Source: Microcebus murinus
Taxonomy: Eukaryota; Chordata; Mammalia; Primates; Cheirogaleidae
Assembly: GCF_040939455.1 (NCBI RefSeq)
Contig: NC_134110.1
Location: forward strand, 504,001-568,000
Length of the DNA stretch: 64,000 bases
Reading direction: 5' to 3'
Shown here one piece after another: positions 49,587-60,112 of this stretch; the stretch's first letter is position 1, and every line of letters starts with the position of its first letter. The translations under genes were made by a program, and so were the position numbers. Below the pieces are notes generated by a model. That model saw only the letters and a list, made by a program, of their open reading frames with translations. It made no database searches and was not told where the DNA came from.

Positions 49587-50940
49587 AAATAATGTGCATA
49601 CCCTCGCCTCAGCCCTAACAGATGGGAGAAACCACGTCTCCTAAACGTTTGGGGTCTGGTGTGACCATGACACAGGACTTCGCCTCACAGACAGCAGAGA
49701 CACGTCGTAGCGCAAATAGCTTAACAGTAACTGCCCGAAAATAATTATCCGGGACCGCTGACGAAAGCAGGGAGAGCCCCTTCTCTGTCCCCTCCTCCCC
49801 TGGCTCCTTATAATCGGCCTGAGCAAATAGAACAGAATTTAATAAATCACCGAAACCGGGAAGAAGGCTCAAGCACACATCGGGCAGCCTCTGAGGAGTG
49901 GCCGTCCAGGTGGTGATACCTGAACCAGAGGGAGGGAGGGGCCGAGGGGAGTTCTAGGGTTAAGAACTTTCTAGAAGGAGGTCGGGTCCTGAGTGGCCAA
50001 GCGGTGGAGCCCGGGATGGCTGCGGGGCCGCGTGTGAGCAGCAGAGGCCACCCGCTCTTGTCCTGTCCCAGGGCGGCCGGGCCAGTGAGGTTGGAGGGGC
50101 AGCATCGGGGGCAAGGGTTCTCGAGACGTGGCAGGTGCGGGAGGGTGTGTGTGCGTGTTGGGGGGCTGCCTGGCCCGCGGGTGCCACCACCCTGCAAGTC
50201 AGCGGCCCGGGTGACAAAAGGAGGGCTGGCAATCTGGGACCAGGAGGAGAGCCAAGCGACAATCAGAAGGCTCGCAGAGAGTGCGTTGTTTTCAGGAGGA
50301 TCACTCCAGGAGGCTGAACTGTGCAGACACATTTTGTTTTTTCTCCGTAGTCTTAAAAGAAAAGGCAACAGGACTTCAGAGACAGGTTACGAGGAATTGT
50401 AGAAGAGGCTAGAATGCAACAAAAGAGATCAACTGGAGCTGCCAAATCTCAGGAAACACGTGGAAGGGAAAAAAGCCGTTACATAAATGAGAGTCAAGCT
50501 GGAGATGCCAAGAGGAGAACAAGAGTGGCGGGGGTCTCAGGCCGGGGCTCCGAAGAGCGGCTTGGCAAGCTGCCCACGTGAAACAGAAGGGAACGAAGAG
50601 CCGAGGTCGTGAGGGAGAGCAGAGAGATCCGCAGCACAGAGAATATCCACCCACAGGTGCAGATACGTGGTGTTCATGGAGAAGGAAGTGGAACCACGAC
50701 AGATTCAGAGACATAAAAAAAAGAGAAAGCTTTTGCAAAACTAAAGGATGACTAAATCCTCAGTTTATAAAGGCACCTTGCATTTCAGGAAAAATTCAGG
50801 CATTATTACCTGAATGATTAACAAATGATTAGCACAGATATAAGTTGGTAAAGTTGCTGTGCTTCAAGTAAGGGTAAATAAACAAACAATACTGATACTA
50901 CCTCAAAAACAACAACAACAACAACAAAAAGACAAAGTCT
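49587..50940. other. Intergenic, nothing recognised
   Basis: Unique DNA with an (AAC)n run at 50909-50927. No exon or RNA gene is supported. Confidence 0.4.
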
Positions 50941-51015
50941 GAGCACCGTGGCTCACTCCTGTACTCTGAGCATTCTAGGAGGCTGAGGTGGGAGGATCAA
51001 TTGAGGCCAGGAAGA
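50940..51015 (+). mobile_element. Alu left-end fragment, sense
   Basis: GAGCACCGTGGCTCACTCCT, then GGAGGCTGAGGTGGGAGGATC, cut off after about 75 bp. Confidence 0.7.
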
Positions 51016-51044
51016 TGCCAGCGGCTTATCAGCGATCTGATCCA

Positions 51045-51305
51045 CTCCTGCTAAGGGACATTCACTGCAGCACTGTGCACGGTGACAGAGCTGTGGATAT
51101 GACTCAAATATTGGGGCAGTGGGTATACGAAATACAGTGTGCTTGTGTGTGGGGATACTTCATAACAGCTGGAAGTAGATGGAGGAGCTCCCCGCACAGC
51201 AATCTGAAATGACGCTGAGAACATGCCGTAGAGCGAAAAAAATGTTGCAGAACGTTCCGGTGCCATGCCACTTACATGGCACTAGGGACACGCAGAAAAA
51301 CATTA
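51045..51305 (+). mobile_element. Old L1 ORF2/3' fragment, sense
   Basis: ACATTCACTGCAGCACTGTG, ATACGAAATACAGTGTGCTT and GTAGAGCGAAAAAAATGTTG follow the L1 ORF2 end. Diverged. Confidence 0.5.
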
Positions 51306-51920
51306 TTTTGTGTAGCTCATGGGAAAACCATATAACGTGTGCATTGTGTACGGCAAAATTATGAAGACACACACGGGTTGCATGCAAGCTGTGGGAGGAG
51401 GGTGGGGGCGGGAAAGGGAGGGAGGTGCGAAGGGTCCTCCGTGTTACCTGCAGAGCGTTCCTTCTCGCTTCTTCAACACGTCTCACGCGGACGAAATTCC
51501 AGCGTCTGTGAGCTCTGCGTGGCAGATCTGCGAGTGTTTGTTGAGTCGCTTTTTGTGCTTTTCTGCACGAGAAACCTCAAAGTCAGTAAAAGGATGCCGA
51601 TCGCACCCGCCTCGCTCCTTTAGGGCCACTGCCAGGTGTCAGGGACGAAATATCCGTGAACTGTCTTTGTGAAATGAACAGCTCTGTACAGACACGAGGC
51701 GTCGAGCTGGTCTGTCTCATTTGCTGTCGATCCTATTAGCTTCCATCTCAAAAGTCTGCATCGTCCGAAAGCTCCAAATTTGAGCAGCGTTGGCGGCGAT
51801 GGTGGTATTTGCTGGCCGGGATGGGGGAGGCGCCACTGCTGGTGGGCATTTAGGGCGGGGTTGGTGGTCCTGGTTGTCATGGTGACGGTGATGTGGGTAA
51901 GGAGCAGCCTAGCTTTGTGC
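51306..51920. other. Intergenic, nothing recognised
   Basis: No gene. Confidence 0.4.
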
Positions 51921-51985
51921 CACACACACACGCACACACACGCACGCACACACACGCACGCACACACACACACATGCACGCACGC
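51921..51985. repeat. (CA)n/(CGCA)n microsatellite
   Basis: CACACACACACGCACACAC-type run of about 65 bp. Confidence 0.93.
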
Positions 51986-52735
51986 TGCCGAGTGTCTCAC
52001 TGCTAGTAAGACCAAACCCTCCAAGGGCAAACGGCATGAATGCGAACCTCCCCCCTGCTCCTGGCAAACACCCATTCAAAGTGCTCTATTTAGTGCCGTA
52101 ATTAGCTTTTCCTGTGACCGCTTGGATTCCGTCTTTCCCCTGGAGCTGCAGCAATATGAGGAACGACCACAGGAGGGCAGTCCGGAAACACCGAGGAAGC
52201 TCAACTTTCCGCCCAGGATTGGGGCTGGCAGGAACCCCCCGGCTCTGCGCAGGAAGCTGGTCCCGGGCAGGGAGAAGGTGTCTCTGCGGGAAAGTGGGGT
52301 TGTGGGGATGTCGGGGGGCCGGTCGACGGGTCGCAGAGTGTCACGGGAGTTTCGTCACTGAGAGGCATCTAGTCCGACCTCCTCTGCCCCAGCCAACGTC
52401 TTGGCTGCGGTTTCACGAGAGCCCCTGAGCCAGAAGCACCCAGGTAAGCCTCTCTCCAATTCCTGACTCGCTGGAGCTGCAATAGTCCAGGATCCTAGTG
52501 GCGAACTGCTAAAAGATTTGGAGATGATCTGTTACGCAGCAAAAGATCGCTAACACACCTGGCAGGTAGCAAACAGTCGGTGAGTGTTAGCTGTAATTGC
52601 TACTCAGGTGACTCAAATGCAAAGGATTTATTTTCTAGCCTTTTCTCATTAAGTATGATGGCCATTCCCCGTCCATCGCAATTGTGATGTGACTTGGAAG
52701 TGATACCCCCCTCCCCACTCATTTCATTGATACAT
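51986..52735. other. Intergenic; a possible ancient repeat
   Basis: AGGCATCTAGTCCGACCTCC at 52362 resembles a conserved mammalian repeat, but I cannot name it. No gene. Confidence 0.35.
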
Positions 52736-52744
52736 TCATTTTAT

Positions 52745-53070
52745 TTTTTTGAGACAGAGTCTCACTCTGTTGCCCAGGCTAAAGTGAGTGCTGTGGTGTC
52801 AGCCTCGCTCACAGCAACCTCAAACTCCTGGGCTCAAGCGATCCTCCTGCCTCAGCCTCCCGAGTAGCTGTGACTACAGGCATGCACCACCATGCCCGGC
52901 TAATCTTTTCTATATATTTTTAGTTGGCCGATGAATTTGTTTCTATTTTTAGTACAGACAGGGTCTCCCTCTTGCTCAGGCTGGTCTTGAACTCCTCTGA
53001 CCTCGAGCTATCCTCCCTCCTCAGCCTCCCAGAGTGCTGGGATTACAGGTATGAGCCACCGCGCCCGGCC
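52745..53070 (-). mobile_element. Alu, antisense
   Basis: TTGAGACAGAGTCTCACTC through CACCGCGCCCGGCC. Flanks GATACATTCATTTT and GGTACGTTCATTTT. Confidence 0.95.
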
Positions 53071-53474
53071 TGGTACGTTCATTTTCTAATGAGCCAAACT
53101 CCTGGCCAGAACGACATCAGCAAAAATCACGCACTCAGCCATGCATGCTCAGAGAGGCGAGGACTTTGGCCAGGCTGGACGGCCGGAGGAGCAGGTGGGA
53201 TGGGAAGGGGGCTGTGACGTCAGTGAAGCCGAGAGGTGACAGGCTGGCTGCAGGGCTTGGCCGTGCTATGACAGTCCCCGTGCTGCAGAGAAATCCCTGT
53301 ACTATAAAGAGATTCCCGCGATAGGGAGCCGAGCTCCATCTTTGAGGGTTCAGGTCGGGAGCAGGTGTGGGTGCAGGTGTTAGGAATATCCCTGGCTGCC
53401 GTCAGGGAAGCAGGTGGAGGAGCCCCTGCATGCCAGTCGCTCAAGCCACGGCCCCTTTTGCACATTTTATTTGG
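53071..53474. other. Intergenic, nothing recognised
   Basis: No gene. Confidence 0.4.
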
Positions 53475-53985
53475 TTTTGGTTATTTCAGCATATTACGGG
53501 GGTACAGATGTTTAGGTTACGTATATTGCCCTCGCCCCACCCGAGCCAGAGTTTCAAGCGTGACCATCCCCCAGACGGTGCACACCGCACTCATTAGGTG
53601 TGAATATCCCATCCCCTCCGCCCTCCTCCTCCCACCTGCCTGACTCCTGATGAATGTTATTCCTATGTGCCCACTTAGGTGCTGGTCAGTTAACACCAAT
53701 TTGCTGGCGAGTACATGTGGCGCTGGTTTTTCCATTCTTGGGATACTTCCCTTAGTGGAATGGGCTCCAGCTCCATCCAGAATAATACGAGAGGTGCTAG
53801 ATCACCGTTGTTTTTTTTTTTTTTGTGTGGCTGAGTAGAACTCCCTACTACACATACAGCACATTGTACTAATCCGCTCATGGATTGACGGGCACTTGGG
53901 TTGTTTCCACACCCTTGCAACTGTGAACTGTGCTGCTACACACATTCGAGTGCAGGTGTCTTTTTTTACAGAATATCTGCTTGGG
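53475..53985 (-). mobile_element. Lemur-type L1 3' end, antisense (longest copy)
   Basis: TATTTCAGCATATTACGGGG, GGTGTGAATATCCCATCCCC, GTGGCTGAGTAGAACTCCCT, GGGCACTTGGGTTGTTTCCA: 3' UTR into the end of ORF2 in antisense. Confidence 0.85.
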
Positions 53986-54639
53986 CTTCTCGTGCGTCTG
54001 TGGCTGCAACAGTCGTTCTCGTGAGCGTCCGCCTGCCCCGCACTTCTCCTGAGCTGCCGCCCGCAGATCCACGCCGCCCGGCTGGTGCTGGCCCTGCCCG
54101 GCCGCAGGGCGCGAGACAGGCATCGGCGACATTTTCCCAGCCGACTTCTCCAGGCGGGCGGCAGCCAAACTGTTCACGCTTTGACCACGATCAGACTGAA
54201 AGAGCATTCACCTGCCCGCATTGAAATTCCTGCAAGTGTCGGGCCCTAAAATCCCCAAGAACGTGTCTTTCCATTCGCCCAGTACCTCGCCCCGGGGCCC
54301 TGCTTCAGCAGGACCAAGCACACAGAAAATTGGGATGAATTAGGGCGCACATTTTAAAGTCGAGCTCCCCAGGTAGGTTTGGAGGATGCTGTGATGTACA
54401 CGAATGCATCTCACATCTGAGTCTTTGCACACGAGACTGTGTTCATGAAACCCACACAAGAGGCCTCTGATCTGGAGGGTCGGGCCGGCCGCTTTTGGGG
54501 TGACGGTGAGAAGTGGCAGAGAGGTGGACCCTGGGCCTGGCGTGGGGAGGGAAGTTGCCGAAGTAAGCCAAAGGTGCATCGGCCCAGAGGGATGGTGAAG
54601 CCAGGTGGGACTGGGGGTCCCGGCCAGTTGTGTAGTCTG
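53986..54639. other. Intergenic, nothing recognised
   Basis: Unique DNA before a large minisatellite. Confidence 0.4.
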
Positions 54640-57600
54640 TGATGGGTGTGATCCAGGTGTGGAGTCTGTGATGTGTGTGATCCAGGTGTGGAGTGTGTGA
54701 TGGGTGTGATCCAGGTGTGTGTGTAGTCTGTGATGGGTGTGATCCAGGTGTGTGTGTAGTCTGTGATGGGTGTGATGCAGGTGTGGAGTGTGTGATGGGT
54801 GTGATCCAGGTGTGGATCTGTGATGGGTGTGATCCAGGTGTGGATCTGTGATGGGTGTGATCCAGGTGTGAAGTCTGTGATGGGTGTGATCCAGGTGTGG
54901 AGTCTGTGATGGGTGTGATCCAGGTGTGGAGTGTGTGATGGGTGTGATCCAGGTGTGGAGTCTGTGATGGGTTGATCCAGGTGTGGAGTGTGTGATGGGT
55001 GTGATCCAGGTGTGGATCTGTGATGGGTGTGACCCAGGTGTGGATCTGTGATGGGTGTGACCCAGGTGTGGAGTCTGTGATGGGTGTGATCCAGGTGTGG
55101 AGTCTGTGATGGGTGTGACCCAGGTGTGGAGTCTGTGATGGGTGTGATCCAGGTGTGGAGTGTGTGATGTGTGTGATCCAGGTGTGGATCTGTGATAGGT
55201 GTGATCCAGGAGTGGATCTGTGATGGGTGTGATCCAGGAGTGGATCTGTGATGGGTGTGACCCAGGGGTGGATCTGTAATGGGTGTGACCCTGGTGTGGA
55301 TCTGTGATGGGTGTGATCCAGGTGTGAAGTCTGTGATGGGTGTGATCCAGGTGTGGAGTGTGTGATGGGTGTGATCCAGGTGTGGAGTCTGTGATGGGTG
55401 TGACCCAGGTGTGGAGTCTGTGATGGGTGTGATCCAGGTGTGGAGTGTGTGATGTGTGTGATCCAGGTGTGGATCTGTGATAGGTGTGATCCAGGAGTGG
55501 ATCTGTGATGGGTGTGATCCAGGAGTGGATCTGTGATGGGTGTGACCCAGGGGTGGATCTGTAATGGGTGTGACCCTGGTGTGGATCTGTGATGGGTGTG
55601 ATCCAGGTGTGAAGTCTGTGATGGGTGTGATCCAGGTGTGGAGTCTGTGATGGGTGTGATCCAGGTGTGGAGTGTGTGATGGGTGTGATCCAGGTGTGGA
55701 GTGTGTGATGGGTGTGATCCAGGTGTGGAGTGTGTGATGGGTGTGATCCAGGTGTGGAGTCTGTGATGGGTTGATCCAGGTGTGGAGTGTGTGATGGGTG
55801 TGATCCAGGTGTGGATCTGTGATGGGTGTGACCCAGGTGTGGATCTGTGATGGGTGTGACCCAGGTGTGGAGTCTGTGATGGGTGTGATCCAGGTGTGGA
55901 GTCTGTGATGGGTGTGACCCAGGTGTGGAGTCTGTGATGGGTGTGATCCAGGTGTGGAGTGTGTGATGTGTGTGATCCAGGTGTGGATCTGTGATAGGTG
56001 TGATCCAGGAGTGGATCTGTGATGGGTGTGATCCAGGAGTGGATCTGTGATGGGTGTGACCCAGGTGTGGATCTGTAATGGGTGTGACCCTGGTGTGGAT
56101 CTGTGATGGGTGTGATCCAGGTGTGAAGTCTGTGATGGGTGTGATCCAGGTGTGGAGTGTGTGATGGGTGTGATCCAGGTGTGGAGTGTGTGATGGGTGT
56201 GATCCAGGTGTGGAGTGTGTGATGGGTGTGATCCAGGTGTGTAGTCTGTGATGGGTGTGATCCAGGTGTGGAGTGTGTGATGGGTGTGATCCAGGTGTGG
56301 AGTCTGTGATGGGTGTGACCCAGGTGTGGATCTGTGATGGGTGTGACCCAGGTGTGGAGTCTGTGATGGGTGTGATGCAGGTGTGGAGTCTGTGATGGGT
56401 GTGATTCAGGTGTGGAGTGTGTGATGGGTGTGATCCAGGTGTGGAGTGTGTGATGGGTGTGATCCAGGTGTGGAGTCTGTGATGGGTGTGATCCAGGTGT
56501 GGAGTCTGTGATGGGTGTGATCCAGGTGTGGAGTGTGTGATGGGTGTGATCCAGGTGTGTCATCTGTGATGGGTGTGATCCTGGTGTAAGTCTGTGATGG
56601 ATGTGATCCAGGTGTGGAGTCTGTGATGGATGTGATCCAGGTGTGGAGTCTGTGATGGGTGTGACCCAGGTGTGGAGTCTGTGATGGGTGTGATCCAGGT
56701 GTGGAGTCTGTGATGGGTGTTATGCAGGTGTGGAGTCTGTGATGGATGTGATCCAGGTGTGGAGTCTGTGATGGGTGTTATGCAGGTGTGAGTCTGTGAT
56801 GGGTGTGATCCAGGTGTGGAGTCTGTGATGAGTGTGATCCAGGTGTGGAGTGTGTGATGGGTGTGATCCAGGTGTGGATCTGTGATGGGTGTGACCCAGG
56901 TGTGGATCTGTGATGGGTGTGACCCAGGTGTGGAGTCTGTGATGGGTGTGATCCAGGTGTGGAGTCTGTGATGGGTGTGACCCAGGTGTGGAGTCTGTGA
57001 TGGGTGTGATCCAGGTGTGGAGTGTGTGATGTGTGTGATCCAGGTGTGGATCTGTGATGGGTGTGATCCAGGAGTGGATCTGTGATGGGTGTGATCCAGG
57101 AGTGGATCTGTGATGGGTGTGACTCAGGTGTGGATCTGTAATGGGTGTGACCCTGGTGTGGATCTGTGATGGGTGTGATCCAGGTGTGGAGTCTGTGATG
57201 GGTGTGATCCAGGTGTGAAGTCTGTGATGGGTGTGATCCAGGTGTGAAGTCTGTGATGGGTGTGATCCAGGTGTGGAGTGTGTGATGGGTGTGATCCAGG
57301 TGTGGAGTGTGTGATGGGTGTGATCCAGGTGTGGAGTGTGTGATGGGTGTGATACAGGTGTGGAGTGTGTGATGGGTGTGATGCAGGTGTGGAGTGTATG
57401 ATGGGTGTGATCCAGGTGTGGAGTGTGTGATGGGTGTGATCCAGGTGTGAAGTCTGTGATGGGTGTGATCTAGGTGTGGAGTCTGTGATGGGTGTGATCC
57501 AGGTGTGGAGTGTGTGATGGGTGTGATCCAGGTGTGGATCTGTGATGAGTGTGATCCAGGTGTGTAGTCTGTGATGGGTGTGATCCAGGTGTGGAGTGTG

Positions 57601-57775
57601 TGATGGGTGTGATCCAGGTGTGGATCTGTGATGAGTGTGATCCAGGTGTGTAGTCTGTGATGGGTGTGATCCAGGTGTGGAGTGTGTGATGGGTGTGATC
57701 CAGGTGTGTAGTCTGTGATGGGTGTGATCCAGGTGTGGAGTCTATGATAGGTGTGATCCAGGTGTGTTGAATGGA
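54640..57775. repeat. 3.1-kb minisatellite, 28/29-bp unit, ~108 copies
   Basis: The core is GTGTGATCCAGGTGTGGAGT followed by CTGTGATGG; a one-base-shorter form has GGATCTG in place of GGAGTCTG. Variant blocks recur. One starting TGTGTGATGT is found at 55161, 55446, 55960 and 57023. The rare GGGTTGATCC variant occurs at 54969 and 55768, 799 bp apart, matching the 799-bp step of the block. The - strand reads open for about 700 and 380 codons (ITPITDSTPGSHPSQ-type), an artefact. Confidence 0.97.
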
Positions 57776-58350
57776 GTGAAACGGACGCAGTGTCCTGGGG
57801 AACCTCACCTGCTCTGCCAGCTCCCCGTCTCCGTCCACACCTCCGGGACTCCTCCTCCTGTCCCTTTTCTCCCCAGCCTGACCCTGGGTTATGTTTCCCG
57901 GCTCGGTGATCAAACTTGAACAGAGTCAGCATTGCCCTCTCTCGTCCGAGCCTCTGCAGTATGTAGCCCGGTGTGTTCCAGTCTCTTCAGGTCGAATTTC
58001 AGGTTATGTCTGAAAAGTGAGCTTTCTCCCCGTTTGTCTGAGCAGCTGTAAAGAGCAGACCCACCGTTTCTGGGTGTTTCTATGTGGGTTTCTTCGAGGC
58101 CCAGCTCACCGCCAGCCTTGGACCCATCGGACGGTGGGGACGGGTGGGAACGGAGCCTTCGTGTTTCTGACTTTAGCTGACTCGCTTTCGTTTCTGCACC
58201 TGCAAGCACGTTGCGCTGGGTGTCCTCCGGCTGTGCTTTGAGCCTGTGTTTTGTAAACACCACTAATCGTGCAGACGCGAAAGCAGTCACGGATACTTCA
58301 GATTGTTAATTCACGCTTTCATAACCATTTTTAGACATATTTAAGTATGT
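57776..58350. other. Intergenic, nothing recognised
   Basis: Unique DNA. No gene. Confidence 0.4.
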
Positions 58351-58353
58351 AAG

Positions 58354-58691
58354 TTTTTTTTTTTTTTTTTTTTTTTTGAGACAGAGTCTCACTCTGTTGC
58401 CCGGGCTACACTACCATGGCATCAGCCTAGCTCACAGCAACCTCAAACTCCAGGGCTCAAGCCATTCTCCTGCTTCAGCCTCCTGAGTAGCTGGGACTAC
58501 AGGCAAGTGCCACCGTGCCCAGCTAATTTTTCCTATATATTTTTAGTTGGCCAATTAATTGCTTTCTATTTATAGTAGAGATAGGGTCTCACTCTTGCTC
58601 GGGCTGGTCTCAAACTCCTGACCTCTAGCGATCCTCCTGCCTCAGCCTCCCAGAGTGCTGGGATTACAGGAGTGAGCCATCACCCCTGGCC
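58354..58691 (-). mobile_element. Alu, antisense
   Basis: T-tail, GAGACAGAGTCTCACTCTG to CATCACCCCTGGCC. AAGTTTTT on both sides. Confidence 0.94.
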
Positions 58692-58993
58692 AAGTTTTTA
58701 AAGTCTTACGCATTTTTAAAGTAGTAGCAGAGGAGACTCTGGTAGCAATTTATGGCAAACCATCACCGTTAAAAACTGTGCACGAACAAACTCTTCTTTA
58801 ACATTAAGAAATTTTATATCATCCTTTTATTTTCTTGAATTCATTTTTCCATGTCCCTTCTATTACACAATTTTAGGCTACTGTAATACTTTTTATGTTT
58901 ATTGATCACTCCATTAAAAATCTCTATATCAGAACTGTGAATAGATGTGGAAATTAAACTTAACAATTTTCCTATGACCACAAGACTCTAAAG
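58692..58993. other. AT-rich intergenic DNA, nothing recognised
   Basis: No gene. Confidence 0.4.
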
Positions 58994-59142
58994 CAGGGGT
59001 CCTCAAACTTTTAAAACAGGGGGCCAGTTCACTGTCCCCCAGACTGTTGGAGGACCGTTGGAGGGTGCAGAGCACATTCCACACACGTGCACTGTGGGCC
59101 CGGGACGAGTCGGCTGCTAAGCAGGACAGGCAGCGGTGGCAA
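58994..59142. mobile_element. hAT transposon, copy 4, truncated
   Basis: Starts CAGGGGTCCTCAAACTTTTA preceded by CTCTAAAG, the nTCTAGAn-type hAT target. Colinear with the reverse complement of the 19.1-kb copy up to GCAGCGGTGGCAAAA, then joins a mariner-like element. Confidence 0.8.
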
Positions 59143-59397
59143 AACCCTCCGGCTCCACAGGAGAGATCGGGGCCGGTGGTTCTAAGGGAAACAGAGTCAC
59201 AAGACATTCAGGACGGGATTCGGGATTTGGAGAGTGAGGATGATGTTCCAGAAGAAGACGGCTTCACTATATTTGAATAAATGTAGATGGTTGTACTCTA
59301 CTTAAAAGAAATAACACATCCCCTGAAAATAAGCCCTAGGGTGTCTTCCTGAGGAAAAATAAATATAAGACCCTGCCTTATTTTCGGGGAATCGCGG
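59143..59397 (+). mobile_element. Mariner-like element, 3' part, with a possible transposase tail
   Basis: Ends CTTATTTTCGGGGAATCGCGG, then TA (59398). At 59170-59280 the frame reads [20 protein letters not shown], then an acidic end EEDGFTIFE and TAA. The same stretch, decayed, lies antisense at 37340-37490. I infer the C-terminus of a pogo/mariner-type transposase; the family is not confirmed. Confidence 0.7.
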
Positions 59398-59399
59398 TA

Positions 59400-60112
59400 G
59401 AACTGGTTCTCTTTCAAATCTCTGTGCAGGGGCTGTCCTTGCAGGAAGTCCTCTTTTAGGTAGCGCCACTTGGGACCCCTGGTTTGGGTGTCTGTGCCAG
59501 GAGTGCCCCGCCAGGTGGCAGCATTGCCTAGCTGCGGGTGGGATTCGGGCGAGGATGAAATACCGGAGAATCAGGAACCTTCAAAGCCTTGAAGGAATGG
59601 GGCCGAGCACCCCATGAAACAAAAGGAGAAGACCCCACACTGGGCAGAAGCTACTTCGAACATCTCTTAGTCTTGTTTCCTGCTCACTTAGGCACGGGGA
59701 TGCGCCCTTAGCAGACCAGCATGAAGGTTAAAGGTCTTCTGGGGCCATGGAAGGGAGCAGGTGACCTGCAGGGACACTCCTGATTGTCCCCTCTGGGGAC
59801 TCCGGTGCATCTCCAGCCCTTTGGGGGCAGTTGTGTCTGGAACAGGTCACGGAGGTTTGCTCCCTGCCCAGGGTGCCCAGGCTGGGCGGCCGGGTCTGGT
59901 CCCCCCAGAACAGGGGCAGAGAGGACAGGTGCTGCTGCGGCCGCTCACCTGGCTCTGCTGGCCCCGGGTGATGGGCGGCTCCATTTGCCCATGATCCCTG
60001 TGCTGGTTTGAGGGACCTGGGTGCTGGGTGATCCCCAAGTCAGCCCAGACCCTCGACTACGCGATTAGAGCTGCCCCTCCTGGCCCCAGAGCACACCCCT
60101 ACCTATGCAATC
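59400..60112. other. Intergenic, nothing recognised
   Basis: Unique GC-rich DNA grading into degenerate units of the next array after about 60067. Confidence 0.4.

Noticed and set aside
54443..57932. 706- and 384-codon open frames on the - strand (His/Thr/Pro/Ser repeats)
   Set aside because: They are products of the 28/29-bp minisatellite, whose unit is stop-free on that strand.
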